Assembly (NCBI GenBank): GCA_900465665.1
Contig: UBJO01000096.1
Location: 1-32,632 of the forward strand
From: Hyphomicrobiales bacterium
Lineage (GTDB): Bacteria; Pseudomonadota; Alphaproteobacteria; Rhizobiales; Rhizobiaceae
DNA: 32,632 nt
Direction: 5' to 3'
The notes under the pieces: model-generated
What the model was told of the DNA's origin: nothing
Databases searched by the model: none
Seen by the model: the letters and a program-made list of their open reading frames with translations, nothing else
Part shown: in pieces, positions 8,015 through 15,578 of the stretch
Layout of the letters: each line of letters opens with the position of its first letter
How positions within the stretch are numbered: position 1 is the stretch's first letter
Translations under genes and position numbers: made by a program

Positions 8015-8746
8015 TCAGCCAGTCCAGCCGCCATCGACCACATGGATCTGGCCTGTGGTGAACCCGGCCTCGTCTCCGGCGAGATAGGTGACGAGTGCCG
8101 CGATCTCCTCGGCGGTGGCGATGCGGCCCATCGGCTGGCGGGCGATGAAGTCGCTGAGCGCCTTGTCGTAGTCGCCGGTGGCGCGCAGCCGCTCGTGCAG
8201 CGAAGGGCTGTCGACGGTCCCCGGGCAGATGGCGTTGGCGCGGATACCCTTCGCGACGAAGTCGGAAGCGATCGACTTGGTGAGCCCGATCACGGCCGCC
8301 TTCGACGCGCTATAGGCAAAGCGGTTCGGCACGCCCTTCACGCTTGAGGCGACGGACGCCATGTTGACGATCGAGCCCTTGCCCTTGTCGAGCATGCCGG
8401 GAAGGAAGGTGCGGCAGGTCGTGTACATCGCCTTGGCATTGAGGTTGAAGGAAAAGTCCCAATCCTTTTCCTCGCAATCGAGGATCGATCCGGCATGCAC
8501 GAAGCCGGCGCAGTTGAAGAGCACGTCGATCGGCCCGATCTCCTCTGCGAAGGCCCGCACCGCGTTCCCGTCGAGCACGTCGAGAACCGTGGTCGTCGCG
8601 CCCGCGAGCGTCGAAAGCGACGCCTGGTTGATGTCGGTGGCGTAGACATGGGCGCCGAGCGAAATGAACCGCTCCACGCTGGCGCGACCGATCCCCTGAC
8701 CGGCCGCCGTGACGACGACCTTCTTGCCTTCCAGACCGTGGCTCAT
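8015..8746 (-). CDS. SDR-family dehydrogenase (2-keto-3-deoxy-L-fuconate dehydrogenase-like)
   Basis: NAD(P)-dependent short-chain dehydrogenase of 243 aa. It has a Rossmann TAAGQGIG glycine motif at about residues 12-19, a second-strand acidic residue (YATD) favouring NAD, an NCAG motif, the catalytic Ser region NMASVASSVKG and the YSASK catalytic Tyr-Lys pair. ICPGTVDSPSL and the terminal VVDGGW closely resemble human BDH2/DHRS6 and the bacterial 2-keto-3-deoxy-L-fuconate dehydrogenases. A strong GGGAGGAATT ribosome binding site fixes the start at 8746 instead of the upstream ATG at 8785. The divergent neighbour is a fuconolactonase-like amidohydrolase, which supports an L-fucose-type oxidative pathway. 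Substrate is inferred. Confidence 0.78.
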   Translation of the reverse strand: MSHGLEGKKVVVTAAGQGIGRASVERFISLGAHVYATDINQASLSTLAGATTTVLDVLDGNAVRAFAEEIGPIDVLFNCAGFVHAGSILDCEEKDWDFSFNLNAKAMYTTCRTFLPGMLDKGKGSIVNMASVASSVKGVPNRFAYSASKAAVIGLTKSIASDFVAKGIRANAICPGTVDSPSLHERLRATGDYDKALSDFIARQPMGRIATAEEIAALVTYLAGDEAGFTTGQIHVVDGGWTG

Positions 8747-8797
8747 AATTCCTCCCGTTATGCGTGGCGCTTGCAGCGCATTCATTCATATGCAAAC

Positions 8798-8825
8798 ATT
8801 ATATTCATTATGTCGTCAATGACAT
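8798..8825. promoter_or_regulatory. Promoter/operator region of the SDR gene
   Basis: On the minus strand TATAAT (8803-8798) is a good -10 for the SDR gene. A 16-bp imperfect palindrome, ATGTCGTCAATGACAT (8810-8825, 12 of 16 symmetric), overlaps where the -35 would be. This geometry suits a repressor such as a GntR or LacI protein. No regulator gene is adjacent. Confidence 0.45.
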
Positions 8826-8840
8826 TGTCCGACGCCGGAC

Positions 8841-8869
8841 GCTGACACGGGGGGGAGGCCTGTGTCAGC
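8841..8869. promoter_or_regulatory. 8-bp perfect inverted repeat upstream of the amidohydrolase
   Basis: GCTGACAC (8841-8848) and GTGTCAGC (8862-8869) form a perfect inverted repeat around a G-rich 13-nt centre, 67 bp before the amidohydrolase start. It could be an operator or a leader hairpin; the sequence alone does not decide. Confidence 0.45.
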
Positions 8870-8936
8870 AATCGAAAAATCCGGCGAAAGACTAAGAGGA
8901 CGGCAAGATAAGCCTGCATGAAGGGGGAGGAACCGC

Positions 8937-9776
8937 ATGCTCTTCGACACACATCTGCACGTCATCGACCGCAATCGCCTGCACTATCCCTGGCTCCCCG
9001 ACGTGCCGGAACTGAACCGCGACAGCCTCTACGAGCACTATGCTCGCGACGCGTTTCGCTGCGGCATCACCAATGTGCTGCACATGGAAGTCGATGTATC
9101 AGCTGATGCGATCGAACAGGAAACGACCTTCATCAAGGAGATCACCGAGAAACCCAAAAGCCTCGTGCGCGGCGCCATCGCCGCCTGCCGGCCGGAAGAA
9201 GACGGCTTTCCGGTCTATCTCGAACGATGCCTCGCCGACCCCTTCGTCAAGGGCTTCCGCCGCGTGCTGCATGTGGCACCCGACGAGACCTCCGAGCGCC
9301 CGCTGTTTCGCGAGAACGTCGCGCGGCTGGCTGATACCCGGCTAACCTTCGATCTCTGTGTCTTCCCGCACCAGTTCGAACGCATTCTCGATCTCGTCGA
9401 CCTCAACCCCGATGTCCGCTTCATCCTCGACCACTGCGCCAATCCGCCGATCAAGTCAGGCATGAGCGCCGTCTGGCATCGCGGCATCACCGAATTCTCC
9501 CGCCGCCCCAACGTTACCGCCAAGATCTCCGGCGTCATCGCCTATGGCGATCTCGAACGCTGGTCGGTCGCAAGCCTTCGCCCCTATGTCGAGCACACGA
9601 TCGAGAGCTTCGGCTGGGATCGCGTCGTCTGGGGCAGCGACTGGCCCGTCTGCACACTCGGCGGCGGGTTGACGCCCTGGGTGGCGGCCACGCACGCGCT
9701 GACATCCGGCTGCAGCGCCGAGGAGCGCGACAAGCTTTATCAGGGGAATGCGAAGCGGATCTGGGCGGTGGAGTAG
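8937..9776 (+). CDS. Amidohydrolase (COG3618), L-fuconolactonase-like
   Basis: Metal-dependent hydrolase of 279 aa, a TIM-barrel amidohydrolase of the lactonase type. It opens with FDTHLHVID (HxH motif at residues 5-7) and continues with a LHYPWLPD segment typical of fuconolactonase/rhamnonolactonase-like proteins. Later motifs are ILDHCANPP (metal or substrate His), KISGV and WGSDWPVC (the conserved Asp). AGGGGGAGGAA directly before the ATG defines the start. It is divergent from the SDR dehydrogenase; lactone opening and ketodeoxy-acid oxidation are two steps of the same L-fucose-type pathway. The dehydratase, aldolase and transporter of such a pathway are not in this window. The exact sugar lactone is inferred. 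Confidence 0.78.
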   Translation: MLFDTHLHVIDRNRLHYPWLPDVPELNRDSLYEHYARDAFRCGITNVLHMEVDVSADAIEQETTFIKEITEKPKSLVRGAIAACRPEEDGFPVYLERCLADPFVKGFRRVLHVAPDETSERPLFRENVARLADTRLTFDLCVFPHQFERILDLVDLNPDVRFILDHCANPPIKSGMSAVWHRGITEFSRRPNVTAKISGVIAYGDLERWSVASLRPYVEHTIESFGWDRVVWGSDWPVCTLGGGLTPWVAATHALTSGCSAEERDKLYQGNAKRIWAVE

Positions 9777-9852
9777 CGGAGGTCGGGAGGCGCTATCGCC
9801 CATCGCCGCCCCCTCTACGCCTGCTTTGATACGGCAAGCGCCACCCCACTCT

Positions 9853-9998
9853 CCCTCATTCTCGCCCTTGTGGCGGGAATCCAGCCGACGCGCGTCTGCG
9901 CGGCGAAAAGACTCTTTTCTACCAGAGGCACCGTAAGAGGTCATTCACGGCGCGGACGCGCCGTGGCTGGATTCCTGTGACAAGCACAGGAATGAGGG
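9853..9998. repeat. Nested palindromic intergenic element (RIME-like)
   Basis: Two 34-bp outer arms (9853-9886 and 9965-9998) are inverted copies of each other, about 27 of 34 matching. Each arm also folds alone: ATTCCTGTG/CACAGGAAT on the right, ATTCTCGCC/GGCGGGAAT on the left. Where the arms differ, both sides of each stem have changed. Inside lies a perfect 9-bp hairpin CACGGCGCG/CGCGCCGTG (9946-9965). The 146-bp unit sits between the amidohydrolase and transaldolase ends. It resembles the short palindromic intergenic elements (RIME class) known in Rhizobium; identity with a named family is not verified. Confidence 0.65.
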
Positions 9999-10016
9999 AC
10001 AGTGGTGCCCACAACG

Positions 10017-10047
10017 AAAAAGGGCGGCGCCACCGGCACCGCCCTTT
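10017..10047 (-). terminator. Intrinsic terminator of the transaldolase gene
   Basis: Read on the minus strand, a 13-bp GC-rich stem (10047-10035 with 10031-10019, one mismatch) with a 3-nt loop is followed by TTTTT (10021-10017). It starts 23 bp after the transaldolase stop. This is the clearest intrinsic terminator in the window. Confidence 0.85.
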
Positions 10048-10070
10048 CCTCATTCAAGTACCCGAAAGCC

Positions 10071-11036
10071 TTAGGCGGCTGCGAGCTGCAGTTCCTTGGT
10101 GACCATGGCGCGCAGCGTGCCGAGGTCCTTGGCGAAGGCGCGGATGCCTTCAGCGAGCTTTTCGGTCGCCATGGCGTCTTCGTTCATCATCCAGCGGAAG
10201 GTCTTCTCGTCGACTGCGATCTTGGAGATCGGCTTGGCACCTTCAGGCGACAGCTTGCGCTCAAGCTTGCCCTGGTCGTTCGACAGTTCGTCGAGCAGGT
10301 TCGGTGCGATCGTCAGGCGGTCGCAACCGGCCAGTGCTTCGATCTCGCCGGCGCTACGGAACGAGGCGCCCATGACGATCGTCTTGATGTCGTTGGTCTT
10401 GTAGTAGTTGTAGATCTCGCGAACGGAGATGACGCCCGGATCTTCCTCAGGCGTGAAGTCCTTGCCGGTCGACTTCTTGTACCAGTCGAGGATACGGCCG
10501 ACGAAGGGCGAGATGAGGAACGCCTTGGCGTCGGCGCACGCGATCGCCTGTGCCTGCGAGAACAGGAGCGTCAGGTTGCAATCGATGCCTTCCTTCTGCA
10601 GGATTTCGGCGGCGCGAATGCCTTCCCAGGTGGAAGCGAGCTTGATCAGGATGCGATCCTTCTCGATGCCGCGTTCCTTGTAGCCGGCGATGATCCCGTG
10701 TGCCTTTTCAACCGATGCCTTGGTGTCGAAGGAAAGGTCGGCGTCGACTTCGGTCGAGACGCGGCCGGGAACGAGCTTCGAGAGCGCTGCACCGACGGAA
10801 ACGGCGAGACGGTCGGCAACGGCGGAAGCAACGGCTTCGGAATTGCCGCCCTGCTTCTTGCCCCAGGAAACGGCTTCCTTGATCGCATCGGCGAACATCG
10901 GCGTGCCGAGTGCCTTCAAAACGATGCTCGGGTTGGTCGTGCAATCGACCGGCTTCAGGCGGGCAACGGCTTCGATGTCACCGGTGTCGGCGACGACGGT
11001 GGTGATCTCGCGGAGTTGGTCAAGCTTGGATGTCAT
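10071..11036 (-). CDS. tal: Transaldolase (TalB type)
   Basis: Pentose-phosphate enzyme of 321 aa that moves a dihydroxyacetone unit from sedoheptulose 7-phosphate to glyceraldehyde 3-phosphate. The sequence matches the classic TalB subfamily: VVADTGD with D17, DCTTNPSIVLKA, the acid/base Glu in RVSTEVDADLSFD (about E96) and the Schiff-base Lys in RILIKLASTWEGI (K132), all at the same numbers as E. coli TalB. Length is the family norm. AAGGAC precedes the ATG. The gene is monocistronic with its own terminator and is divergent from a SorC regulator across a 422-bp gap, so that regulator may control it. Confidence 0.96.
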   Translation of the reverse strand: MTSKLDQLREITTVVADTGDIEAVARLKPVDCTTNPSIVLKALGTPMFADAIKEAVSWGKKQGGNSEAVASAVADRLAVSVGAALSKLVPGRVSTEVDADLSFDTKASVEKAHGIIAGYKERGIEKDRILIKLASTWEGIRAAEILQKEGIDCNLTLLFSQAQAIACADAKAFLISPFVGRILDWYKKSTGKDFTPEEDPGVISVREIYNYYKTNDIKTIVMGASFRSAGEIEALAGCDRLTIAPNLLDELSNDQGKLERKLSPEGAKPISKIAVDEKTFRWMMNEDAMATEKLAEGIRAFAKDLGTLRAMVTKELQLAAA

Positions 11037-11458
11037 GGTCGCGTGTCCTTTTGACTTGAGCTGCGAGCCGGAGCACTTGAGGCCCGGCGAATGAGGTGAT
11101 CTACGGATTGCCCGTACTGTCTTTGAAGTCGCTATATGTGAAATCGTGCCCGCGCGTTTGGCTTACATCATAAACGTCGGCGAGTACCCCATCGTTCCCG
11201 TCTCGGGCTGCCGCAACGAAGACGTCCAAGGGCAATCGAGCCCCGGCGCAAGACCGCTGCGATTTGCCATATGCCCGCACAGTGCCTCCTACAATGGACG
11301 GAACGACCAGTTGCCAAGACTATCGCTATTCCAGGGCCATTATGTCAAGGACATTTGTGCATTTCAATTGACATAAGTGTCACACCGGTCATTATCGCAG
11401 CGACAAACCATGCCCTGTCTCGAGCAGGATCTAGGGCGCCTTTGCTTTTGGAGGAGAT
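11037..11458. other. 422-bp divergent intergenic region between tal and the SorC gene
   Basis: I see no credible gene here; a 76-codon open frame at 11146-11376 lacks a ribosome binding site and coding-like third positions. The region must hold the tal promoter (minus) and the SorC promoter (plus). The clearest elements are two dyads close to the SorC gene, listed separately. Confidence 0.6.
11342..11382. promoter_or_regulatory. Two dyads upstream of the first SorC gene
   Basis: ATGTC-AAG-GACAT (11342-11354) and TGACA-TAAG-TGTCA (11369-11382) are both perfect inverted repeats sharing the TGTC/GACA half-site. They are separated by about 27 bp centre to centre. They also include GACATTTG (11350-11357), which recurs upstream of the second SorC gene and of smoE. 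Likely operators for a SorC-type tetramer; inference. Confidence 0.5.
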
Positions 11459-12442
11459 GTGGTCAAGCTAAAACGCGGCACGCACACCGCCTATTCGGAA
11501 GCCTCCTCGCTCAGACTGCGCGCTGCCTGGCTCTATTATAACCAGGGATTGACGCAAAAAGATGTCGCCGAGCAGCTCGGCATCAGCCGCACGACCGTAA
11601 TCCGGCTGCTCGACGAGGCGATGAAGCGCAGCGAGGTGCAGATCTGGATCAACGATTCGATCGGCGATTGCGTCGAACTGTCGGTGAAGCTGGAACGCGC
11701 CTACGGCCTGGACGAGGCGATCGTGGTGCCCGCACCCGTCACCTCCGATCCGAATGCGCTGGCCAAGAGTGTCGGCCTGGCGCTCGGCCAGTTTCTCTCC
11801 GAAGCCATTCCCGACAACTACACGATCGGCGTCGGCTGGGGCCGCACCATGACGGCCTCGCTGTCGAGCTTCCGCCCGCCGCGCCGCGACAATTGCAAGG
11901 TCGTCTCGCTCCTCGGCGGCATCGTCGCCGTGCATCAGACCAACCCGATCGACTACACCTGGCGGCTGGCAAGCCAGCTCGGCGCCGAGTGCTACATGTT
12001 CCTCGCGCCGCTCCTGGTCGATTCCACCGAGACCAAGCGCAACCTCATCGAAAAATGCGGTCTCGATACCATCTACCGGCTCGCCGAAACGCTCGATCTC
12101 GCCATCGTCAGCTGCGGCGATATCGGCCCGCATTCGACCTCGCTGTCGGAGGGATGGATCTCCAAGGGCGAATTGCAGGAGCTGATCGATGCCGGCTGCG
12201 TCTGCGACACCATGTTCAATTTCCTCGACAAGGACGGCAACACGGTCGATCATTCGATCAACAGCCGGGTGATGTCCGTCGATCTCGATACGCTGAAGAA
12301 GGCCAAGCACATCGTGCTCTCCTCCGGCGGCGCCCACCGGGCGGTTGCCATCAGCGCCACCATCAAGCGGATCGGCTGCAACACGCTGATCACAGACGAA
12401 AGCGCCGCCCGCGCCCTGATCGAGCTCGCCGACGCCGCCTGA
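11459..12442 (+). CDS. SorC/DeoR-family sugar-binding transcriptional regulator
   Basis: Cytoplasmic regulator of 327 aa. The N-terminal helix-turn-helix reads LYYNQGLTQKDVAEQLGISRTTVIRLLDEA (residues about 22-52), followed by a C-terminal SorC sugar-phosphate-binding domain with GVGWGRTMTASL, VSLLGGI, and the late SSGGAHRAVAI effector-site segment. The start is GTG at 11459: an in-frame TAG lies at 11432, and the nearby ATG at 11457 is out of frame. GGAGGAG ends only 2 nt before this GTG, unusually close. MVK at the N-terminus matches the second SorC protein. It has no operon partners and is divergent from transaldolase, so it probably responds to a sugar phosphate and may regulate itself and tal. 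Confidence 0.88.
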   Translation: MVKLKRGTHTAYSEASSLRLRAAWLYYNQGLTQKDVAEQLGISRTTVIRLLDEAMKRSEVQIWINDSIGDCVELSVKLERAYGLDEAIVVPAPVTSDPNALAKSVGLALGQFLSEAIPDNYTIGVGWGRTMTASLSSFRPPRRDNCKVVSLLGGIVAVHQTNPIDYTWRLASQLGAECYMFLAPLLVDSTETKRNLIEKCGLDTIYRLAETLDLAIVSCGDIGPHSTSLSEGWISKGELQELIDAGCVCDTMFNFLDKDGNTVDHSINSRVMSVDLDTLKKAKHIVLSSGGAHRAVAISATIKRIGCNTLITDESAARALIELADAA

Positions 12443-12507
12443 CGCATCGGGCGCATCGGCGACATACGTCGCATCATCCAGACGCCGGTCATTTGCGTAA
12501 ACGCTGC

Positions 12508-12936
12508 ATGACCAAAGCCGCAGACAATGCCTCCACCGACCACGCGGAAAGCCCAACCGGCAGATTTATCCTGGCCGGCCTCTACATGATCGCCGGCTGC
12601 GCGCACCTGCTCTTCCCAGCCGCGTTCCTGTCGATCACCCCGGATTGGGTTCCCTTCCCGGCCGAGGTGATCGCGTTCACCGGCCTGTGCGAAATTGCCG
12701 GCGCGATCGGCCTGACGACTGAACGGTTACGCCGCTCGGCCGGGATCTGCCTGGCGCTTTATGCCGTCTGTGTGTTCCCGGCCAACATAAAGCACGCCAT
12801 CGACGATCTCGGCTCGACCGCGGCCGCCTTGGGTTGGTGGTATCATCTGCCGCGCCTCGCCCTGCAGCCGGTCATCGTCTGGTGGGCGCTGCTTGCCGGC
12901 AAGGTGACGCGCTGGCCATTGCCGGCTTCGCACTGA
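12508..12936 (+). CDS. DoxX-like membrane protein
   Basis: Inner-membrane protein of 142 aa with four predicted helices: residues about 21-40 (ILAGLYMIAGCAHLLFP), 52-68, 78-95 (SAGICLALYAVCVFPANI) and 115-133 (LALQPVIVWWALLAG). The HLLFP after the first helix and FPANIKHAID are typical of DoxX-like proteins close to the YphA group. The start at 12508 follows 65 bp after the SorC gene; no strong ribosome binding site is seen. A much longer open frame runs upstream over the SorC gene but is a shadow. Function is unknown; some relatives act in thiol or redox stress. Confidence 0.75.
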   Translation: MTKAADNASTDHAESPTGRFILAGLYMIAGCAHLLFPAAFLSITPDWVPFPAEVIAFTGLCEIAGAIGLTTERLRRSAGICLALYAVCVFPANIKHAIDDLGSTAAALGWWYHLPRLALQPVIVWWALLAGKVTRWPLPASH

Positions 12937-13090
12937 CCTCGGCGCAGCGGACGGAACTGAAACGGCTCGACACGACGCAAATTGCCGGCGCATGATCGTT
13001 CTGCGTCAAACCGCCACGTCGTACGCGCCGGGCCATTTGATAATAGCCAAGGGAAGAGCTGGCCGTGGGGGCACAGTCAGGAGGCAAGAT

Positions 13091-14395
13091 TTGTCGAAGC
13101 GTAGCTTTTCGTTTCCCGTAGCCGATGTCCGGGCCCGCGCGCTCGGCGAAATCCATTCGCGCCCCTATACGCTGATCCCCGTTTCCCGCGTCATCTTCCA
13201 GGTCGCCTTCCTGACCGAGGCCAACTTTGCCGCCGATCAGGCGATCCTGAAGGCGCTCTCGCTCGCCCAGGGCGTTCCGGCGCCCGCCGCCGACACCAGC
13301 CACCACACGATGAGCTGGGGCAGCGGCACGCTGCGCTGGGAGCGCCACACGGAATTCTCGACCTATTTCTGGGACACGCCGGCGCCGGCGGAATTCGGCG
13401 CCGAGATCCCGGTCAATCCTTTCGGCGCCAGCTTTGCGGCACCCGGCCCCTTCATCTCCGGCGTTCGCATCGAGATCCGCCCGGATAGCGAGGATGTCGC
13501 CGACGTCATCGCCAATTTCGATCCGACCAGCCTCTGCCAGAGTATGGTGGCCGATAGCCAGGCGACCGTGATCACCGATTTCCGTCAGGACGGCGACGGC
13601 TTGACCAAGTTCCTGGTGCTCGATCATGGCATGACGGATGGCGCCCGTGGGATGCTCGCCCAGCGCCTGCTCGACATCGAGACCTATAGGACGCTGGCGA
13701 TGATGGGCCTGCCGTTGGCGCAGACGCTGTCGCCCGAGATCCGCCAGATCGAGACGAGCTTCACCGCCATCACGCAGGGCATGAAGCAGCATGCGCGCGC
13801 CGAAGCCGACGCCACGCTGTCGGAGATCACCCGCCTCGCCGCCGAGCTCGAGGCCAATGCTGCCCTTAGCCTCTACCGCTTCGGCGCCAGCCGCGCCTAC
13901 TACAACATCGTACTCGAGCGCGTCGCCATGCTGGCCGAAAAGGCGCTCCCCGGCAACGAAACGCTCGGCGCCTTCCTGCAGCGCCGCCTGGCGCCCGCCA
14001 TGCGCACCTGCCAGTCGGTCGAGGAGCGGCAGGCCGACCTGTCGCGCAAGCTCGCCCGCGCCACGGCCCTTCTGCGCAGCTGGATCGATGTCGAGCTGGA
14101 AAAGTTCAACACCGAGATCCTGGCCTCGATGGACAAGCGCGCCCATCTGCAGCTGCGCCTGCAGCAGACGGTCGAAGGCCTGTCGGTCGCCGCCATCTCC
14201 TATTACGTCATCGGCCTCGTCGGCTATCTCGCCAAGCTTCTACATGGCGTCGGCGTCGAGATCGCGCCGGAGACGCTGACCGGCGCCGCCGTGCCCTTCG
14301 TCGTCCTCGGCGTCTGGCTCACCGTGCGTCGCATTCGCAGCAAGCACAGCGACGACCATGTCAAAGAGGCCAACCGCCCCGACGCGCTGAGCTGA
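13091..14395 (+). CDS. DUF3422-family membrane-anchored protein
   Basis: Uncharacterised protein of 434 aa, in the family range of about 426-444. The N-terminus has the family's LGEIHSRPY motif, and HHTMSWGSGTLRWERHTEFSTY follows. The centre is helical and partly coiled coil (about 225-330), and the C-terminus carries two hydrophobic helices (VAAISYYVIGLVGYLAKLLHG and TGAAVPFVVLGVWLTVRRI) like a membrane anchor. I choose a TTG start at 13091 because a perfect AGGAGG lies 6 nt upstream (13079-13084); the upstream ATG at 12992 has no such site and would exceed the family length. No function is known; the fold suggests a cytoplasmic body anchored by a C-terminal hairpin. Confidence 0.82.
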   Translation: MSKRSFSFPVADVRARALGEIHSRPYTLIPVSRVIFQVAFLTEANFAADQAILKALSLAQGVPAPAADTSHHTMSWGSGTLRWERHTEFSTYFWDTPAPAEFGAEIPVNPFGASFAAPGPFISGVRIEIRPDSEDVADVIANFDPTSLCQSMVADSQATVITDFRQDGDGLTKFLVLDHGMTDGARGMLAQRLLDIETYRTLAMMGLPLAQTLSPEIRQIETSFTAITQGMKQHARAEADATLSEITRLAAELEANAALSLYRFGASRAYYNIVLERVAMLAEKALPGNETLGAFLQRRLAPAMRTCQSVEERQADLSRKLARATALLRSWIDVELEKFNTEILASMDKRAHLQLRLQQTVEGLSVAAISYYVIGLVGYLAKLLHGVGVEIAPETLTGAAVPFVVLGVWLTVRRIRSKHSDDHVKEANRPDALS

Positions 14396-14461
14396 TCCGA
14401 AAGGCCGGCGGCACGCTCACCTGCCGACCACTTTGCGCACGCATCTCCGCGTCCGGCCGAA

Positions 14462-14541
14462 GCGTCATATATCCTTCATGACACGCTGCTTATTTGGCGC
14501 CATGAGTGGCCTTGCCCTGCGTGCTTTCATGATATCGTCAT
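14462..14541 (+). promoter_or_regulatory. Two Pho-box-like direct repeats upstream of ppk2
   Basis: Site A, GCGTCAT-ATAT-CCTTCAT (14462-14479), and site B, CTTTCAT-GATA-TCGTCAT (14524-14541), both fit the PhoB pattern CTGTCAT-N4-CTGTCAT. They match 9 and 11 of 14 half-site bases respectively, with exact 11-bp spacing of the TCAT cores. They are 62 bp apart and site B ends 61 bp before the ppk2 start. PhoB control is inferred. Confidence 0.55.
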
Positions 14542-14602
14542 GCGGCGCAAAGCAAGGCAGCTCCGCAAGCGTCCGAAGCGACAAATCTGAACAGGGATCG
14601 AG

Positions 14603-15520
14603 ATGACCACCATGAGAGGCACGCCTTCAACCGACTGGCTCGAGGCCGAACTGGCCGATACGCTGGATGAAGACTACGAGCTCGAGCTCTCCGAGCCGGC
14701 GCTGTCCGAGGAAATCCGCAAGATCTACCGCAAGGCGCATCCGCCATCGATGCCGCGCATCGAGTATTTCCGTTCGTTGATCGCGCTGCAGTCCGAGCTG
14801 ATCCGCCTGCAGGATTGGGTCACCTATCACAAGGAAAAGGTGGTCGTGATCTTCGAAGGTCGCGATTCCGCCGGCAAGGGCGGCGTCATCAAGCGCATCA
14901 CCCAGCGCCTCAACCCGCGCGTCGCCCGCGTCGTGGCGCTTCCGGCTCCGTCGGACCGCGAAAAGTCGCAGTGGTACTTCCAGCGCTACGTGCCGCATCT
15001 GCCGGCTGGCGGCGAGATCGTGCTCTTCGACCGCTCCTGGTACAACCGCTCCGGCGTCGAACGCGTCATGGGCTTCGCCGACGAGGATCAGGTCGAGCAG
15101 TTCTTCAACGACGTGCCCGAATTCGAGCGCATGCTGGTCCGCTCCGGCATCCGCCTCGTCAAATACTGGTTCTCGATCACCGACGAAGAACAGCAACTGC
15201 GCTTCCTCGTGCGCATCCACGATCCGCTGAAGCAGTGGAAGCTGTCGCCGATGGACCTGGAATCGCGCGTCCGCTGGGAAGCCTACACCAAGGCCAAGGA
15301 AGAAACCTTCGCCCGCACCAACATCCCAGAAGCGCCCTGGCACATCGTCGAAGACAACGACAAGAAGCGCGCCCGCCTCAACTGCATCGACCATCTCTTG
15401 TCGCAGTTCCCCTATGAGGACGTGCCGCACGAGGAGATCGCCTTGCCCGAGCGCGTGTTCAACCCGGATTACGAACGCAAGGTCCTGCCGCCGGAGTTGT
15501 ACGTTCCGTCGAAGTATTGA
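14603..15520 (+). CDS. ppk2: Polyphosphate kinase 2 (class I)
   Basis: Cytoplasmic kinase of 305 aa that transfers phosphate between polyphosphate and nucleoside diphosphates (preferentially making ATP or GTP from polyphosphate in characterised relatives). Walker A is GRDSAGKGG (86-94), the Walker B/lid region is LFDRSWYNRSG (141-151, D143), and a SDREKSQWYFQRY stretch and W-Y-W-rich C-terminus complete the PPK2 domain. A single PPK2 domain and this length fit class I, like the structurally known S. meliloti SMc02148 protein. The ATG follows GGATCGAG and the N-terminal 45 residues are acidic. It stands alone with two Pho-box-like repeats upstream, suggesting phosphate-starvation control. Confidence 0.93.
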   Translation: MTTMRGTPSTDWLEAELADTLDEDYELELSEPALSEEIRKIYRKAHPPSMPRIEYFRSLIALQSELIRLQDWVTYHKEKVVVIFEGRDSAGKGGVIKRITQRLNPRVARVVALPAPSDREKSQWYFQRYVPHLPAGGEIVLFDRSWYNRSGVERVMGFADEDQVEQFFNDVPEFERMLVRSGIRLVKYWFSITDEEQQLRFLVRIHDPLKQWKLSPMDLESRVRWEAYTKAKEETFARTNIPEAPWHIVEDNDKKRARLNCIDHLLSQFPYEDVPHEEIALPERVFNPDYERKVLPPELYVPSKY

Positions 15521-15528
15521 TTGGAAGC

Positions 15529-15559
15529 GTCGGCGGGTGAGGCGCCCTCATCCGCCGGC
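15529..15559. terminator. Hairpin between convergent ppk2 and PH-like genes
   Basis: A 12-bp stem (15531-15542 with 15546-15557, one G-T pair) with a 3-nt loop begins 10 bp after the ppk2 stop, 20 bp before the end of the convergent gene. No T run follows, so it is a probable bidirectional transcript-end hairpin. Confidence 0.55.
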
Positions 15560-15578
15560 TCCATCACAGGCAGCCCAT

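Noticed and set aside
11146..11376. Small open frame in the tal-SorC gap
   Set aside because: No ribosome binding site, no family match, and it runs through the dyads that look like operators.
11668..12936. 422-codon plus-strand frame reaching into the DoxX gene
   Set aside because: Its first two thirds are an Arg-rich shadow of the SorC gene; only the part from 12508 encodes a recognisable membrane protein.
12872..14146. 424-codon minus-strand open frame opposite DUF3422
   Set aside because: Antisense shadow with low-complexity Ala/Gly/Asp/Arg composition and no family resemblance.
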